A DNA stretch of 45,389 bases from an uncultured Clostridia bacterium (GCA_947589555.1 CANQAZ010000005.1:1-45389); one strand, 5' to 3'. Positions 8,136 to 15,904 are shown, counted from the first letter of the stretch. Numbers and translations: made by a program. The notes: generated by a model not told the origin, from the sequence alone.

Positions 8136-8791
8136 CCCGGCATCCCGTTGCGCATCTTGCGGGGGCGCTCTCCCGCGGGGCGGCGGGCCGTTTTGGAGGG
8201 ACGGGGTGGGGTTTTATGCCGAAGGCCCCACGCCTTCCGCCCGAAGCGGGGGCGGGAAAAGAGGCGCAGGAGCAAAACGCCGCACAGGGTGGAAAAGAGG
8301 GTCGCAAGGAGGGTGGGGAGCACGATATCCGCGGCGGCGGAGGAGCCCGCCGCAAGGCGGAGGGAAAGGACGGTGGTCGGGAGCAGTTGCAGGCTTGTGG
8401 CGTTGAGCACGAAGAGCATGTCGGAGGCGTAGCGGTTGCCCGTTTTTTCGAAGCGTTTGGTGGCTTTTACGCCGAGCGGGGTGGGTGCGCCGGGCAGGCC
8501 GAGGAGGTTGGCCGAGAGGTTTTGGGAGGCGAGGGAGAGCGCCTCCCTGTCGTTTGAGCGGAAGAGCCGCCGCGCCGCGGGATAGACGAGGCGGGAAAGT
8601 TTTTCGGAGAGCCCGCTTTGTCCGAGCACCTTGAAAAACCCCAGCCACACGCAATAGGCGGCGAGGAGGGAAAGGGAGAGCGCGGCCGCTTTTTCGCCGC
8701 CCGCGAGGAGGGCGGGCAGAAATCCTTCGGGATCGGCGAAGAGGAAGAGGGCGGCGGAGAGCAAAAAAACCGCCGCAAACAGGGCATTCAT
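8132..8791 (-). CDS. spmA: Spore maturation protein A
   Basis: The 219-residue protein has the SpmA signature: WLGFFKVLGQSGLSEKLSRLVYP, then NLLGLPGAPTPLGVKA and LNATSLQLLPTTVLSLR, with about five membrane segments. It pairs with SpmB in spore maturation. The C-terminal 40 residues are a basic, proline- and arginine-rich extension not needed for the core fold, and the sequence there is unusually GC-rich. The start at 8791 has no Shine-Dalgarno sequence; a TATAAT box ends five bases before the ATG, so the mRNA may be leaderless, although no good -35 box is visible. Confidence 0.88.
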   Translation of the reverse strand: MNALFAAVFLLSAALFLFADPEGFLPALLAGGEKAAALSLSLLAAYCVWLGFFKVLGQSGLSEKLSRLVYPAARRLFRSNDREALSLASQNLSANLLGLPGAPTPLGVKATKRFEKTGNRYASDMLFVLNATSLQLLPTTVLSLRLAAGSSAAADIVLPTLLATLFSTLCGVLLLRLFSRPRFGRKAWGLRHKTPPRPSKTARRPAGERPRKMRNGMPG

Positions 8792-8796
8792 ACCCG

Positions 8797-8802
8797 ATTA
8801 TA
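8797..8802 (-). promoter_or_regulatory. Possible -10 box for spmA
   Basis: TATAAT on the minus strand ends five bases before the spmA ATG. No convincing -35 box lies 16-18 bases upstream, so this is weaker than the other promoters listed. Confidence 0.4.
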
Positions 8803-8871
8803 TGAGGGCGGCGGGCGGAGATATGCTTCGTTTGCGCGCCGCGCGCGGAAAAAACAAAAAAGGAAAAGCGC

Positions 8872-8928
8872 AAAAAAGCGCGAAAATCTCGCCGAAATCG
8901 GGAGAAAAAGGGGGAAACGGGCCGAAAA
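8872..8928 (+). other. Phased A-tract array (intrinsically curved DNA) upstream of the GH43-lacI promoter
   Basis: Six A-runs of 3-6 bases have centres near 8874, 8884, 8896, 8907, 8916 and 8926, a mean spacing of about 10.4 bp. This predicts static bending. The array ends about 75 bases before the -35 box at 9005. No gene is visible in 8792-9066. Confidence 0.6.
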
Positions 8929-9004
8929 TGATAATTTTGTGAAAGGACACTTTGTGAAAAACAAACAAATTTAGAAAATCTCATGGATTTTTTCGAAAAA
9001 AGTA

Positions 9005-9033
9005 TTGACAAAATGAAAAAATTGTTTTATAAT
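9005..9033 (+). promoter_or_regulatory. Consensus sigma-A promoter of the GH43-lacI unit
   Basis: TTGACA (9005-9010), exactly 17 bases, then TATAAT (9028-9033): both hexamers match consensus. The start site would be near 9040, immediately before the palindrome at 9041. Confidence 0.93.
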
Positions 9034-9040
9034 TTGTTCA

Positions 9041-9054
9041 CGTTATCGATAACG
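9041..9054 (+). promoter_or_regulatory. Palindromic operator, probably for the adjacent LacI-family regulator
   Basis: CGTTATCGATAACG is a perfect 14-base palindrome with the central CG dinucleotide typical of LacI/GalR operators. It covers about +1 to +14 of the promoter, a position where a bound repressor would block initiation. The LacI-type gene is the second gene of this unit, which would give autoregulation. I saw no second copy in the window. Confidence 0.75.
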
Positions 9055-9066
9055 GAGCGAAAAATA

Positions 9067-9945
9067 ATGATACGAACGAACATTACAGGAATCGGCGACC
9101 CGTACATTATAAAGGTTGGGTCCGTTTTTCACGCTTACGCGACCTCCGCGCCCGACGGTTTCCTCCGTTTTTCCTCTCCGAACCTCACGGATTGGACCAA
9201 AGAGGGGTATTGCTTGCGCAACAGCCCCTGGGTGGAAAACTGCTACTGGGCGCCGGAGGTCTCTTTTTATCGCGGCAAGTACTACATGCTCTATACGGGG
9301 CGGTGGAACAAAAACCACAGCCTGCGCCTCGGCCTTGCCTGTTCCGATTCCCCCTGCGGGCCCTTTACCGACCTTGCGCCCGCCCCCCTCTTCGACCCCG
9401 GCTATGCCTGCATCGACGGCACCTTTTTCTTTGACGACGACGGCAAGATCTACCTCTATTATGCGCGCGATTGCAGTGAGAACGTGATAAGCGGCGTGCA
9501 CACGAGCGAAATTTACTGCTCGCGGATGTCCGCCGATCTGCGCTCCCTCGAAACGGAGCCCGTAAAGGTCACTTCGCCCACGTTGCCGTGGGAGACGGAG
9601 CACGATCCCCTCTGGCGCTGGAACGAGGGCCCCGCCCTGTTGAAGCACGGCGGAAAATATTACCTCAATTTTTCGGTCAACTGCTACGATTGCCCTGCCT
9701 ATTCGGTGGGATGCGCCGTGGCCGATTCCCCCTTCGGGCCCTTCGAAAAATATCCCGCGCCCGTGCTCAAACGGATGGAGGGGGATTTTTCGGGCCCCGG
9801 GCACAACAGTTTTTTCCGCGACGGCGGCAAACTTTATACCGCCTTCCACATCCATACGGATCCCGCAAGGCCGAGCGGCGACCGCCGCATCTGCATCGCC
9901 GAAGCGGGCTTTGACGGCGCGGGAGTTTTCCGTATTCTTTTGTGA
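9067..9945 (+). CDS. Intracellular glycoside hydrolase family 43
   Basis: A 292-residue five-bladed beta-propeller hydrolase. The three GH43 acidic residues can be placed: general base D11 in GIGDPYII, pKa modulator D117 in CIDGTFFFDDDG, and general acid E187 in RWNEGPALL. GH43 enzymes are mostly beta-xylosidases, alpha-arabinofuranosidases or arabinanases. There is no signal peptide, so it acts on imported oligosaccharides. The start at 9067 is preceded by CGGAGCG after the operator. It is followed by the LacI-type regulator and seems to be that regulator's main target. Length (about 300) fits the single-domain members. The sugar released is not deducible. Confidence 0.88.
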   Translation: MIRTNITGIGDPYIIKVGSVFHAYATSAPDGFLRFSSPNLTDWTKEGYCLRNSPWVENCYWAPEVSFYRGKYYMLYTGRWNKNHSLRLGLACSDSPCGPFTDLAPAPLFDPGYACIDGTFFFDDDGKIYLYYARDCSENVISGVHTSEIYCSRMSADLRSLETEPVKVTSPTLPWETEHDPLWRWNEGPALLKHGGKYYLNFSVNCYDCPAYSVGCAVADSPFGPFEKYPAPVLKRMEGDFSGPGHNSFFRDGGKLYTAFHIHTDPARPSGDRRICIAEAGFDGAGVFRILL

Positions 9946-9950
9946 TAAAA

Positions 9951-10027
9951 CCCGCAAACTGTTGCGGGAGGCAGATGCGCCCCGCCGGGCGGCGCAAAAC
10001 GGAGGAGATCCTTCCCACAGGGAAGGA
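9951..10027 (+). other. Three tandem hairpins between GH43 and lacI
   Basis: CCCGCAA/TTGCGGG (9951-9968), a GC-rich imperfect stem TGCGCC/GGCGCA (about 9975-9995), and CCTTCCC/GGGAAGG with an ACA loop (10012-10028) occupy nearly the whole 96-base gap. None is followed by a long T-run, so they look like RNA-stability or attenuation elements that set GH43 versus LacI levels rather than full terminators. Confidence 0.5.
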
Positions 10028-10041
10028 AAGGAGAGGAACGG

Positions 10042-11001
10042 ATGGCAAAAAAGCCCCGTGTGACCATGACGGATGTGGCGCGTGCGGCGCATGTTACGTC
10101 GCAAACCGTCTCGCGCGCATTCCGCAACGCGCCCGATATCTCCCCGGAGACGCGCGAAAAAGTGCTCCGCGTGGCGGCCGAACTCAACTATGTAGTCAAC
10201 GGCACGGCAAGTTCCCTCCGCGCAGGCAACAGCCGCCTCATCGTCGCGGTGTACGACAGCCTCGTGAACATCTACTTCTCCGTGATGATCGATTACCTGC
10301 AACAAAGCCTCAGCCGCCGCGGGTACTCCCTCCTCATGATTTCGGTGGAGGAGCACCGCCTCGACGGCAAGGCCTTCAAATTCGCCCTCTCGCACAACGC
10401 GGCGGGCATCGTGAGTTTCCTTGAACCCGACCCCGAGATCGGCCCTCTGACCGAAAAATTCGGCCTTCCCGTGCTTCTTGTCGGGCGGCGGACGGAACTG
10501 GAAGCGGTGGACTACCTCTGCACCGACGATCGGGAGGGGGGAAGGCTCGCCGCCCGCCGTTTGGCCCAAGTGGGGTGCAAAAAACCCGCTTATTTGACCG
10601 TTCCGCTCGAAATTTCCTGCGCTTACGACCGCTATTGCGGCTTCGAAGAGGAGGCCGAGCGCCTCGGCATGGAAAAACCCGTGGTGCGGGATGCGTACGC
10701 CTCCTCCGCCGAAGAAAATTTGGCCTATTTGTTCGGCCTCGGCGCGGACGGCATCTTTTGCTTCAACGATATGATCGCGTTTGATACGCTTTACGTCATA
10801 GAGCGGGGGGGATTTCCCCGCGCGGGCGTCGTGGGCTACGATTGCGTCGGCCGCGAAGTCCGTTTTCCCTATCAACTCTATTCCATCGGGGCCGATAAGC
10901 CCGCGCTCGCTTCACGGGCGGCGGAAATCATCATCGGACGGGTGGAAGGAGAAGAATTTCCCCGCGTGGCCGAGGTCGTCGGCGTGCAGGGATGGATCTG
11001 A
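10042..11001 (+). CDS. LacI/GalR-family transcriptional regulator
   Basis: The 319-residue protein has the family layout. An N-terminal helix-turn-helix (VTMTDVARAAHVTSQTVSRAFRN, residues 8-30) and hinge helix region are followed by a periplasmic-binding-protein-like effector domain. Sequences such as GIVSFLEPD, LVGRR, DDREGGRLAARRL and DGIFCFNDMIAFDTL are typical of sugar-responsive members. It follows the GH43 gene in one transcription unit and probably represses it at CGTTATCGATAACG. It may also act on the downstream glycan operon, but no operator copy was found there. The start at 10042 has AAGGAGAGG. The inducer is probably a sugar from the same glycan. Confidence 0.93.
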   Translation: MAKKPRVTMTDVARAAHVTSQTVSRAFRNAPDISPETREKVLRVAAELNYVVNGTASSLRAGNSRLIVAVYDSLVNIYFSVMIDYLQQSLSRRGYSLLMISVEEHRLDGKAFKFALSHNAAGIVSFLEPDPEIGPLTEKFGLPVLLVGRRTELEAVDYLCTDDREGGRLAARRLAQVGCKKPAYLTVPLEISCAYDRYCGFEEEAERLGMEKPVVRDAYASSAEENLAYLFGLGADGIFCFNDMIAFDTLYVIERGGFPRAGVVGYDCVGREVRFPYQLYSIGADKPALASRAAEIIIGRVEGEEFPRVAEVVGVQGWI

Positions 11002-11009
11002 CCCCCCGA

Positions 11010-11045
11010 TTTGCGGAAAAACAGGCCGCAAATACGGTTTTTCCC
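11010..11045 (+). terminator. Terminator after lacI
   Basis: TTTGCGG (11010-11016) pairs with CCGCAAA (11026-11032), followed after five bases by TTTTT. The stem is 7 bp with a 9-base loop. It separates the GH43-lacI unit from the large glycan operon. Confidence 0.7.
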
Positions 11046-11079
11046 TTTCCGCCCGGTGCGGAATAAGGGAAAAATAATA

Positions 11080-11114
11080 GGAGAGGAGCCCAACCCCCCT
11101 ATGGGTTCCTCTCC
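11080..11114 (+). other. 13-bp hairpin in the upstream region of the glycan operon
   Basis: GGAGAGGA plus GCCCA pairs with TGGGT plus TCCTCTCC (one G:T pair) around a nine-base C-rich loop. A second stem, CCCTT-TCCGC with GCGGA-AAGGG, lies just before it (about 11043-11070). They could be leader structures if the promoter lies upstream, or dispersed-repeat remnants. Confidence 0.5.
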
Positions 11115-11137
11115 CCCCAGGGATGGGGAAATGCGTG

Positions 11138-11291
11138 AAAAAGGGCGAAAAAAGGCCAAAAAAAGCGCAAAAAGCGCGTAAAAACGGCCCCAAAAAACCC
11201 GAAAACGCACAAAAAACGGGCCAAAAAAGCACGAAAAAACGCAAAAAAAGTGTGAAAATCGTGTGAAAACGGGCAAAAAAAAACGCAAAAA
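11138..11291 (+). other. Array of 15 helically phased A-tracts (strongly curved DNA)
   Basis: Fifteen A-runs of 4-9 bases occur with centres at about 11140, 11150, 11161, 11171, 11182, 11194, 11203, 11213, 11225, 11236, 11246, 11256, 11267, 11279 and 11289. The mean spacing is 10.6 bp, matching the helical repeat, and GC-rich blocks separate the runs. Such phasing predicts strong intrinsic curvature. It ends 70 bases before the start of the giant lipoprotein gene. I saw no standard -35/-10 pair in 11046-11361, so the array may itself be part of the promoter region. Confidence 0.85.
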
Positions 11292-11361
11292 CCGCGGGGG
11301 AACAAAAAATTTCGGCTTTATTCATCGGAAGATGGAAAATCAGATAAGGAGGATAAGAAAG

Positions 11362-14300
11362 ATGTTGGGTAAAGCAAGAAGGATCGCGATGATCATTGCG
11401 ACCGTTCTGTGCGCAGGCACGCTTGTTGCGGCGGCCGCCTGCGGCGACAACAAGGACACCGAGTACACCGTGACCTACGAAGCGGGGTACACCGGCGCAA
11501 CCGAAACGATCCCGACGGAATCGTACGCCGAAGGCGAGCAGGTCACTCTGCGCGCCGCGGATACTTTTTCGCGCGGGGGGGGGTACACGTTTACCAAGTG
11601 GAGTGACGGTACCACCCTGTACGATGCGGGCGCAACGTTCACCATGCCGAACCACAACGTGACCTTTACGGCACAGTGGCAACAGCAGGGCGGCGGTAGC
11701 GACGATGAAGGGCTTCCCGCAGGCACGGAAACCATAGCAAGTTTCCCGCAAGGCAATTTGACCCTTATTAACGGAGACGCGAAAGCGCACTATATTGCTG
11801 AATACACGGACGGCGGTTTGGTCATCGAGGCGTATGTCGAAGATGGGGCCGTGGACGCGAGCGGCGATATCAGTGCAAACGACGGCGTCTCCGTTATTTT
11901 TGCGCAAATTTGCGGGAGCAGGACCTACACCGATACCACCATCCGCGTGCGTGCGGATGCGGCGGGCAACGTGCAGGTGCGCAATCTCGGCCAAAGCAAG
12001 GCAGTCACGGTGGAAGGGCTCACCACGGAAGCCAAATACCTCACGGTGGACGGCAAAACAGTCGCGGGCTACTACGTGAAGATCACCATGCCCTACGCCG
12101 CGATTGGCGCAACGCAGGCGGCGCACGATGCGGCCGTGGCGCTCGGCTTGCAGGACGACGGCGCATTCCTCTATGACGAAAGCATGGGCACCGTCATCGA
12201 GGAAGTGCACACCTACCTCGCGGTGAATGCGGATGGCACCTTTGCCGAAAACCCCAACCTCGAAATCGGCCTTTGGGGCGACGCGACCGACGTGCTCACG
12301 GCGGAAAATACCTGGACGCTCGAACACGACGACGGCACGCCCAACGCCTATATCCAAATGACGGGCCACGTGAACGACAACAACATTTATATGCGCAAAG
12401 GCGCGACGGAATTTTATGCCGAAGTCAAACTTCACGCGGATGCAACCCTGCTCGGAGTGGACAACTGGCCGAAATTCGGTCTCCTTTTGACGAACGCCGA
12501 TAAATCGGCGGGCTACGGCTACTATGTGGACGCGCCTTCCGCAAACGGAACGACGATCAACGCAGAGACCGAACTCGGCAAATCGCGCTATCAAGGCGGT
12601 TGGAGCGGCTGGATGAACATGGGCACCAAAGTTGACAGCACGGCCTATACGGGCGATGATGCCTATATCACGCTCGGCATTTACCGCAACGGCACGCATT
12701 TCCAGATGTACTACGGCACCACGGCGGGGCAGGTCGTCACGATGACGGACGTCGCCGAGGACGAAAATATGTACATCGGTCTCTTCTCCTTCAAGATCAA
12801 ACTCACCGTCAAGGACTATTCGTTCGTAACGGATACGGCGGCCCTTGCGACCTACCGCACCACCCTCGACGCGCAACTCGCCGGGGTTCCTTCCAACAAG
12901 ACGATCGACGGCGATCTCGAAGATTGGACGAATGAAGACAAGGCACATCCTTTTGTGATCCCCGTCGATAATACGAGGAGCCTTACGGTTTATGCCACGA
13001 AGGATGAAAAGGGCGTTTACGTATTCTATGACGTAAAACACAACATTTATAAAGATGACGTAAGCGATTGGGCGCTCTGCACGAACGCAGAAATGCAAAT
13101 CGGTGACGGCGGGCGCAGAGTTGTTTCCGCAAACGGTACCGTAGAAGGGGTTGAAAAATCCATTATGGTTCACGCCGAGGACGACAACGCGAATGGATTG
13201 CGCCATACTCTTGTGGAGATTTTCGTCGATTACGCGAAAATCAGCGGGTATGATGCTTCAAGTCCCTATATCCCCGCTTCGTTTGCTTGGAGAACAGAGG
13301 GCGAGCCCGGAACGAAATGGGCAGACGCCGATTTCTGGCACAGACCCGAAGCGAGCCCGAATTATGAAAAGGATCTGCGCACCGTTTATATTACGGACGA
13401 AGGCATTTTGTCGGGCTCTCAACGCACCATTGACGGCGAGATCACCGATTGGACGGAGGAGACATGGTCGCAGGATAAAGCCCTCGATCCCGCGGATTCG
13501 GGCGTATCGCACTTCAAATATATGTATGACCCGAACGACGGTCTGTACATTGTTCTCGAAATCCAAGCAAAGAAGATCAACGCAGGCGGGACGTTTACGG
13601 GTGGAGATTGGTGGAAAAACACCAACCTTGAATTCCAAGTAAACGGCACAGCGGCGAGACTTCCGATTTTTGACGGAAAATTGTATTACACGGGTTATGT
13701 TACGGATGCGGCCATGAAGTACACGGCCGGAACGGACGACGCGAACGATTCGCTTATCTTTGAGATCTACGTCGTCAAAGAACAACTCCGTAATATTTCC
13801 AACAATGTGACGGATGGACAGGTCAATATCGTTCTTGCGGGTCAGTTGTATCGCGATGGGCAGACGCAAACTTGGCAGACCTATATCAGTCAATTGCTCT
13901 CCGCGCCGAGTTGGACGGTCACCCTTCAAGACGAACTCAACGGCAACAGCGAACTCAAAGCCGTGAAGGGCCATTCGGTCACGCTCACCGAGCCCGAGTA
14001 CGCGGGTTACACCTTCGACGGTTGGTATGTGAACGGGCAGGGGCAGAAACTCGACCTCGGCGAATACACGCCCACCGCGGACGTTACCCTTGTGGCAAAA
14101 TGGAATCCCATCGCTCCCACCATCACCTTCAACAAAGGCGACGGCGCAACGGGGGGGGGTGACCTGACGGCCGAATGGAAGGCAACCGAAAAGAAATATG
14201 AGATCAAACTTCCCGAAGCGGGCGTTTTGGAGAGAGAGGGCTTTACCCTGCTCAACTTCGACGTCACCGTGAACGGCAGTAAGACCACTTATGCGATCGG

Positions 14301-15858
14301 CGCGACCGTACAAGTGGATCCCGCCGCCACCGTGGTCGTGGACGCCGTTTGGCAGGATAACAGCCAAACCTATTACACCGTCACCTTCACGGCGGAAGGC
14401 GTAGAGGACTACAACGAGACGAAGCAGGTTGCGGAAGGGCAATCGGTCGGCGCAGGCAACATGCCCGCCAATCCCGTGCGCGAAGGTTACCGCTTCGATA
14501 AGTGGGTCTACGACAACGGCGACGAGACTGAATTCACGGCCGAAACCACGGTGAACGGCGCAATGCAAGTCAGCGCGAAGTGGATAGAGCAAGCCAAAGT
14601 GACGTTCGCCCTCGGCCACGACGAAGGCGGCGAGCCTCCCGCACCCGTTTGGGTGGATAAGGGCAAGTCCATCGACCAGATGGCGCAGTTGCATGTGGAG
14701 ATGCCCGCAAACCCCGCCCGCGCGGCCTATCAATTCGTCGAATGGCAACAGGCCGGCGAAACGAAGTTCGAATCCTCCACCACGGTGGAAGACAACATCA
14801 CCGTTACGGCGCAGTGGAAGAACCTCATCGACGGCGTGCTCGACTGGACGAATGAGCAAAAGACGAATCCCTTCATTATCCCCGGCGAAAACGGCATGAA
14901 AGTGACCGTGTACGGCTATATGGATGACTTCGGCGTGTTCATTTACTACGATGTGCTCCACACCGTGCACAAGACGACGGAATCCGAGTGGCACCTCAAC
15001 ACGAACATCGAATTCCGCCTCGGCGGCGATGCGGATAAGCAGTACGCGAAAAATGCGAAGGGCGACTACACCAACGCCATCCAAGAGAAGTACGTGTATA
15101 TGCACACCGACGAGCCTTCGGGCAACAACCTGTACAACACGAAGGCGGAAGTGTTCGTTCCCTATGAGGACATCGGCAACGGCTACAACAAGAACAGCGC
15201 ATACGTTCCCGCACGCTTCATGTTCAAGGTCGGCGGACTCGGAGGCTCCCTGTGGGTCGCGGGCGATTGGTGGAGGCCCGAAGATACCGATGCAAACGGC
15301 AACCAGGGCACCCTCATCACTCGCAACGGCATTTTGAAGGCGCAGGATCCCTCTGTGACCATTGACGGCGACGAGAGCGAATGGGCGGGCGCGCAGTGGA
15401 CGTCCGTATCCAAAGGCGACGGCGACGACCGCACCATTCAATGGGCGTACAAGTTCGGAACGGACGGCATGTATTTCGCATTTAAGGCCGAAGGTTCAAA
15501 TCTCGCTACCGAACGCGAGTATTACAACGGAGCCGGTTGGAAAAACCAGAACGTTGAAATCCAAGAAGGCGCGAATTCGCATAGGAGCGTCGTTGCTTAT
15601 GTCAAGGGCGAAACCTATCACACCACGCTTATCAATGAGGCGAAGGCGAAATTCACCGCGGCGGCTTCCAACGGCGGCGAAAAGGATAAACTCGTGTACG
15701 AAGTCTTTATCGCCTATCCCAACCTCATCAACATGAATGCGCAATCGCAATCCATGACGTTCAATAGCGGCACACAATTGTTTAAGACAACGGACGACGG
15801 TGAGGCTAATGTTTGGACAGTGCTTGCAGTAGGTGCAACGCTCAACCGTCAAGCGTAA
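11362..15858 (+). CDS. Giant mosaic cell-surface lipoprotein (CBM9-like modules, InlB B-repeats, LamG-like domain)
   Basis: The 1498-residue product starts at 11362 after AAGGAGGA and has a lipoprotein signal ending LVAAAAC (Cys27). In order: one InlB/List-Bact-type beta-repeat (about 32-110), a CBM9-like domain (about 118-300), a domain shared with the GH43 lipoprotein (about 317-507), a pair of CBM9-like modules beginning at TIDGDLEDW (514) and TIDGEITDW (689), four InlB-type repeats (about 852-1150), and a second CBM9-like pair starting at about 1155 and 1332. The two pairs are internal duplicates (both carry DWTNE). No catalytic motif is visible, so it probably binds glycan at the surface for the operon. 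Two runs of nine G interrupt the coding sequence (11575-11583, 14151-14159). Third-position composition looks more AT-rich in the first pair and last module, suggesting a mosaic origin. Confidence 0.8.
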   Translation: MLGKARRIAMIIATVLCAGTLVAAAACGDNKDTEYTVTYEAGYTGATETIPTESYAEGEQVTLRAADTFSRGGGYTFTKWSDGTTLYDAGATFTMPNHNVTFTAQWQQQGGGSDDEGLPAGTETIASFPQGNLTLINGDAKAHYIAEYTDGGLVIEAYVEDGAVDASGDISANDGVSVIFAQICGSRTYTDTTIRVRADAAGNVQVRNLGQSKAVTVEGLTTEAKYLTVDGKTVAGYYVKITMPYAAIGATQAAHDAAVALGLQDDGAFLYDESMGTVIEEVHTYLAVNADGTFAENPNLEIGLWGDATDVLTAENTWTLEHDDGTPNAYIQMTGHVNDNNIYMRKGATEFYAEVKLHADATLLGVDNWPKFGLLLTNADKSAGYGYYVDAPSANGTTINAETELGKSRYQGGWSGWMNMGTKVDSTAYTGDDAYITLGIYRNGTHFQMYYGTTAGQVVTMTDVAEDENMYIGLFSFKIKLTVKDYSFVTDTAALATYRTTLDAQLAGVPSNKTIDGDLEDWTNEDKAHPFVIPVDNTRSLTVYATKDEKGVYVFYDVKHNIYKDDVSDWALCTNAEMQIGDGGRRVVSANGTVEGVEKSIMVHAEDDNANGLRHTLVEIFVDYAKISGYDASSPYIPASFAWRTEGEPGTKWADADFWHRPEASPNYEKDLRTVYITDEGILSGSQRTIDGEITDWTEETWSQDKALDPADSGVSHFKYMYDPNDGLYIVLEIQAKKINAGGTFTGGDWWKNTNLEFQVNGTAARLPIFDGKLYYTGYVTDAAMKYTAGTDDANDSLIFEIYVVKEQLRNISNNVTDGQVNIVLAGQLYRDGQTQTWQTYISQLLSAPSWTVTLQDELNGNSELKAVKGHSVTLTEPEYAGYTFDGWYVNGQGQKLDLGEYTPTADVTLVAKWNPIAPTITFNKGDGATGGGDLTAEWKATEKKYEIKLPEAGVLEREGFTLLNFDVTVNGSKTTYAIGATVQVDPAATVVVDAVWQDNSQTYYTVTFTAEGVEDYNETKQVAEGQSVGAGNMPANPVREGYRFDKWVYDNGDETEFTAETTVNGAMQVSAKWIEQAKVTFALGHDEGGEPPAPVWVDKGKSIDQMAQLHVEMPANPARAAYQFVEWQQAGETKFESSTTVEDNITVTAQWKNLIDGVLDWTNEQKTNPFIIPGENGMKVTVYGYMDDFGVFIYYDVLHTVHKTTESEWHLNTNIEFRLGGDADKQYAKNAKGDYTNAIQEKYVYMHTDEPSGNNLYNTKAEVFVPYEDIGNGYNKNSAYVPARFMFKVGGLGGSLWVAGDWWRPEDTDANGNQGTLITRNGILKAQDPSVTIDGDESEWAGAQWTSVSKGDGDDRTIQWAYKFGTDGMYFAFKAEGSNLATEREYYNGAGWKNQNVEIQEGANSHRSVVAYVKGETYHTTLINEAKAKFTAAASNGGEKDKLVYEVFIAYPNLINMNAQSQSMTFNSGTQLFKTTDDGEANVWTVLAVGATLNRQA
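11575..11583 (+). repeat. G9 homopolymer in the lipoprotein gene (possible phase-variation tract 1)
   Basis: Nine consecutive G within the first InlB-type repeat. Loss or gain of one G would bring a stop within about 25-80 bases (a stop at 11604-11606 in one frame, near 11660 in the other), leaving only the lipidated N-terminus. Confidence 0.7.
14151..14159 (+). repeat. G9 homopolymer in the lipoprotein gene (possible phase-variation tract 2)
   Basis: A second run of nine G, in the middle of the central InlB-type repeats at about residue 931. Slippage here would remove the distal repeats and the last CBM9-like pair but keep the first half of the protein. Confidence 0.7.
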
Positions 15859-15871
15859 CCCAATGGAACAA

Positions 15872-15904
15872 GGGGCCGCCCGCCCGCAAGGGCGGGGCGG
15901 CTCC
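15872..15904 (+). other. Intercistronic GC hairpin with GCAA tetraloop
   Basis: GCCGCC plus GCCC pairs with GGGC plus GGGCGGC (one bulge) around a GNRA-type GCAA loop, with no T-run after it. It lies between the giant lipoprotein and solute-binding-protein genes. Such hairpins often protect the 5' end of a processed transcript and raise the level of the binding protein. Confidence 0.55.

Noticed and set aside
10801..10811. G7 run in the lacI-type gene as a phase-variation tract
   Set aside because: Seven G is within what this GC-rich genome shows elsewhere (for example seven C in holB), so it is not distinctive like the two G9 runs.
10878..11305. Phenylalanine-rich open frames on the minus strand over the A-tract array
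   Set aside because: They are translations of the phased A-tracts (T-runs read as Phe). They lack a ribosome site and any family resemblance, and the DNA periodicity explains them.
11332..11361. Upstream ATG at 11332 as start of the giant lipoprotein
   Set aside because: It has no ribosome site, while the ATG at 11362 follows AAGGAGGA and gives a compact lipoprotein signal peptide.
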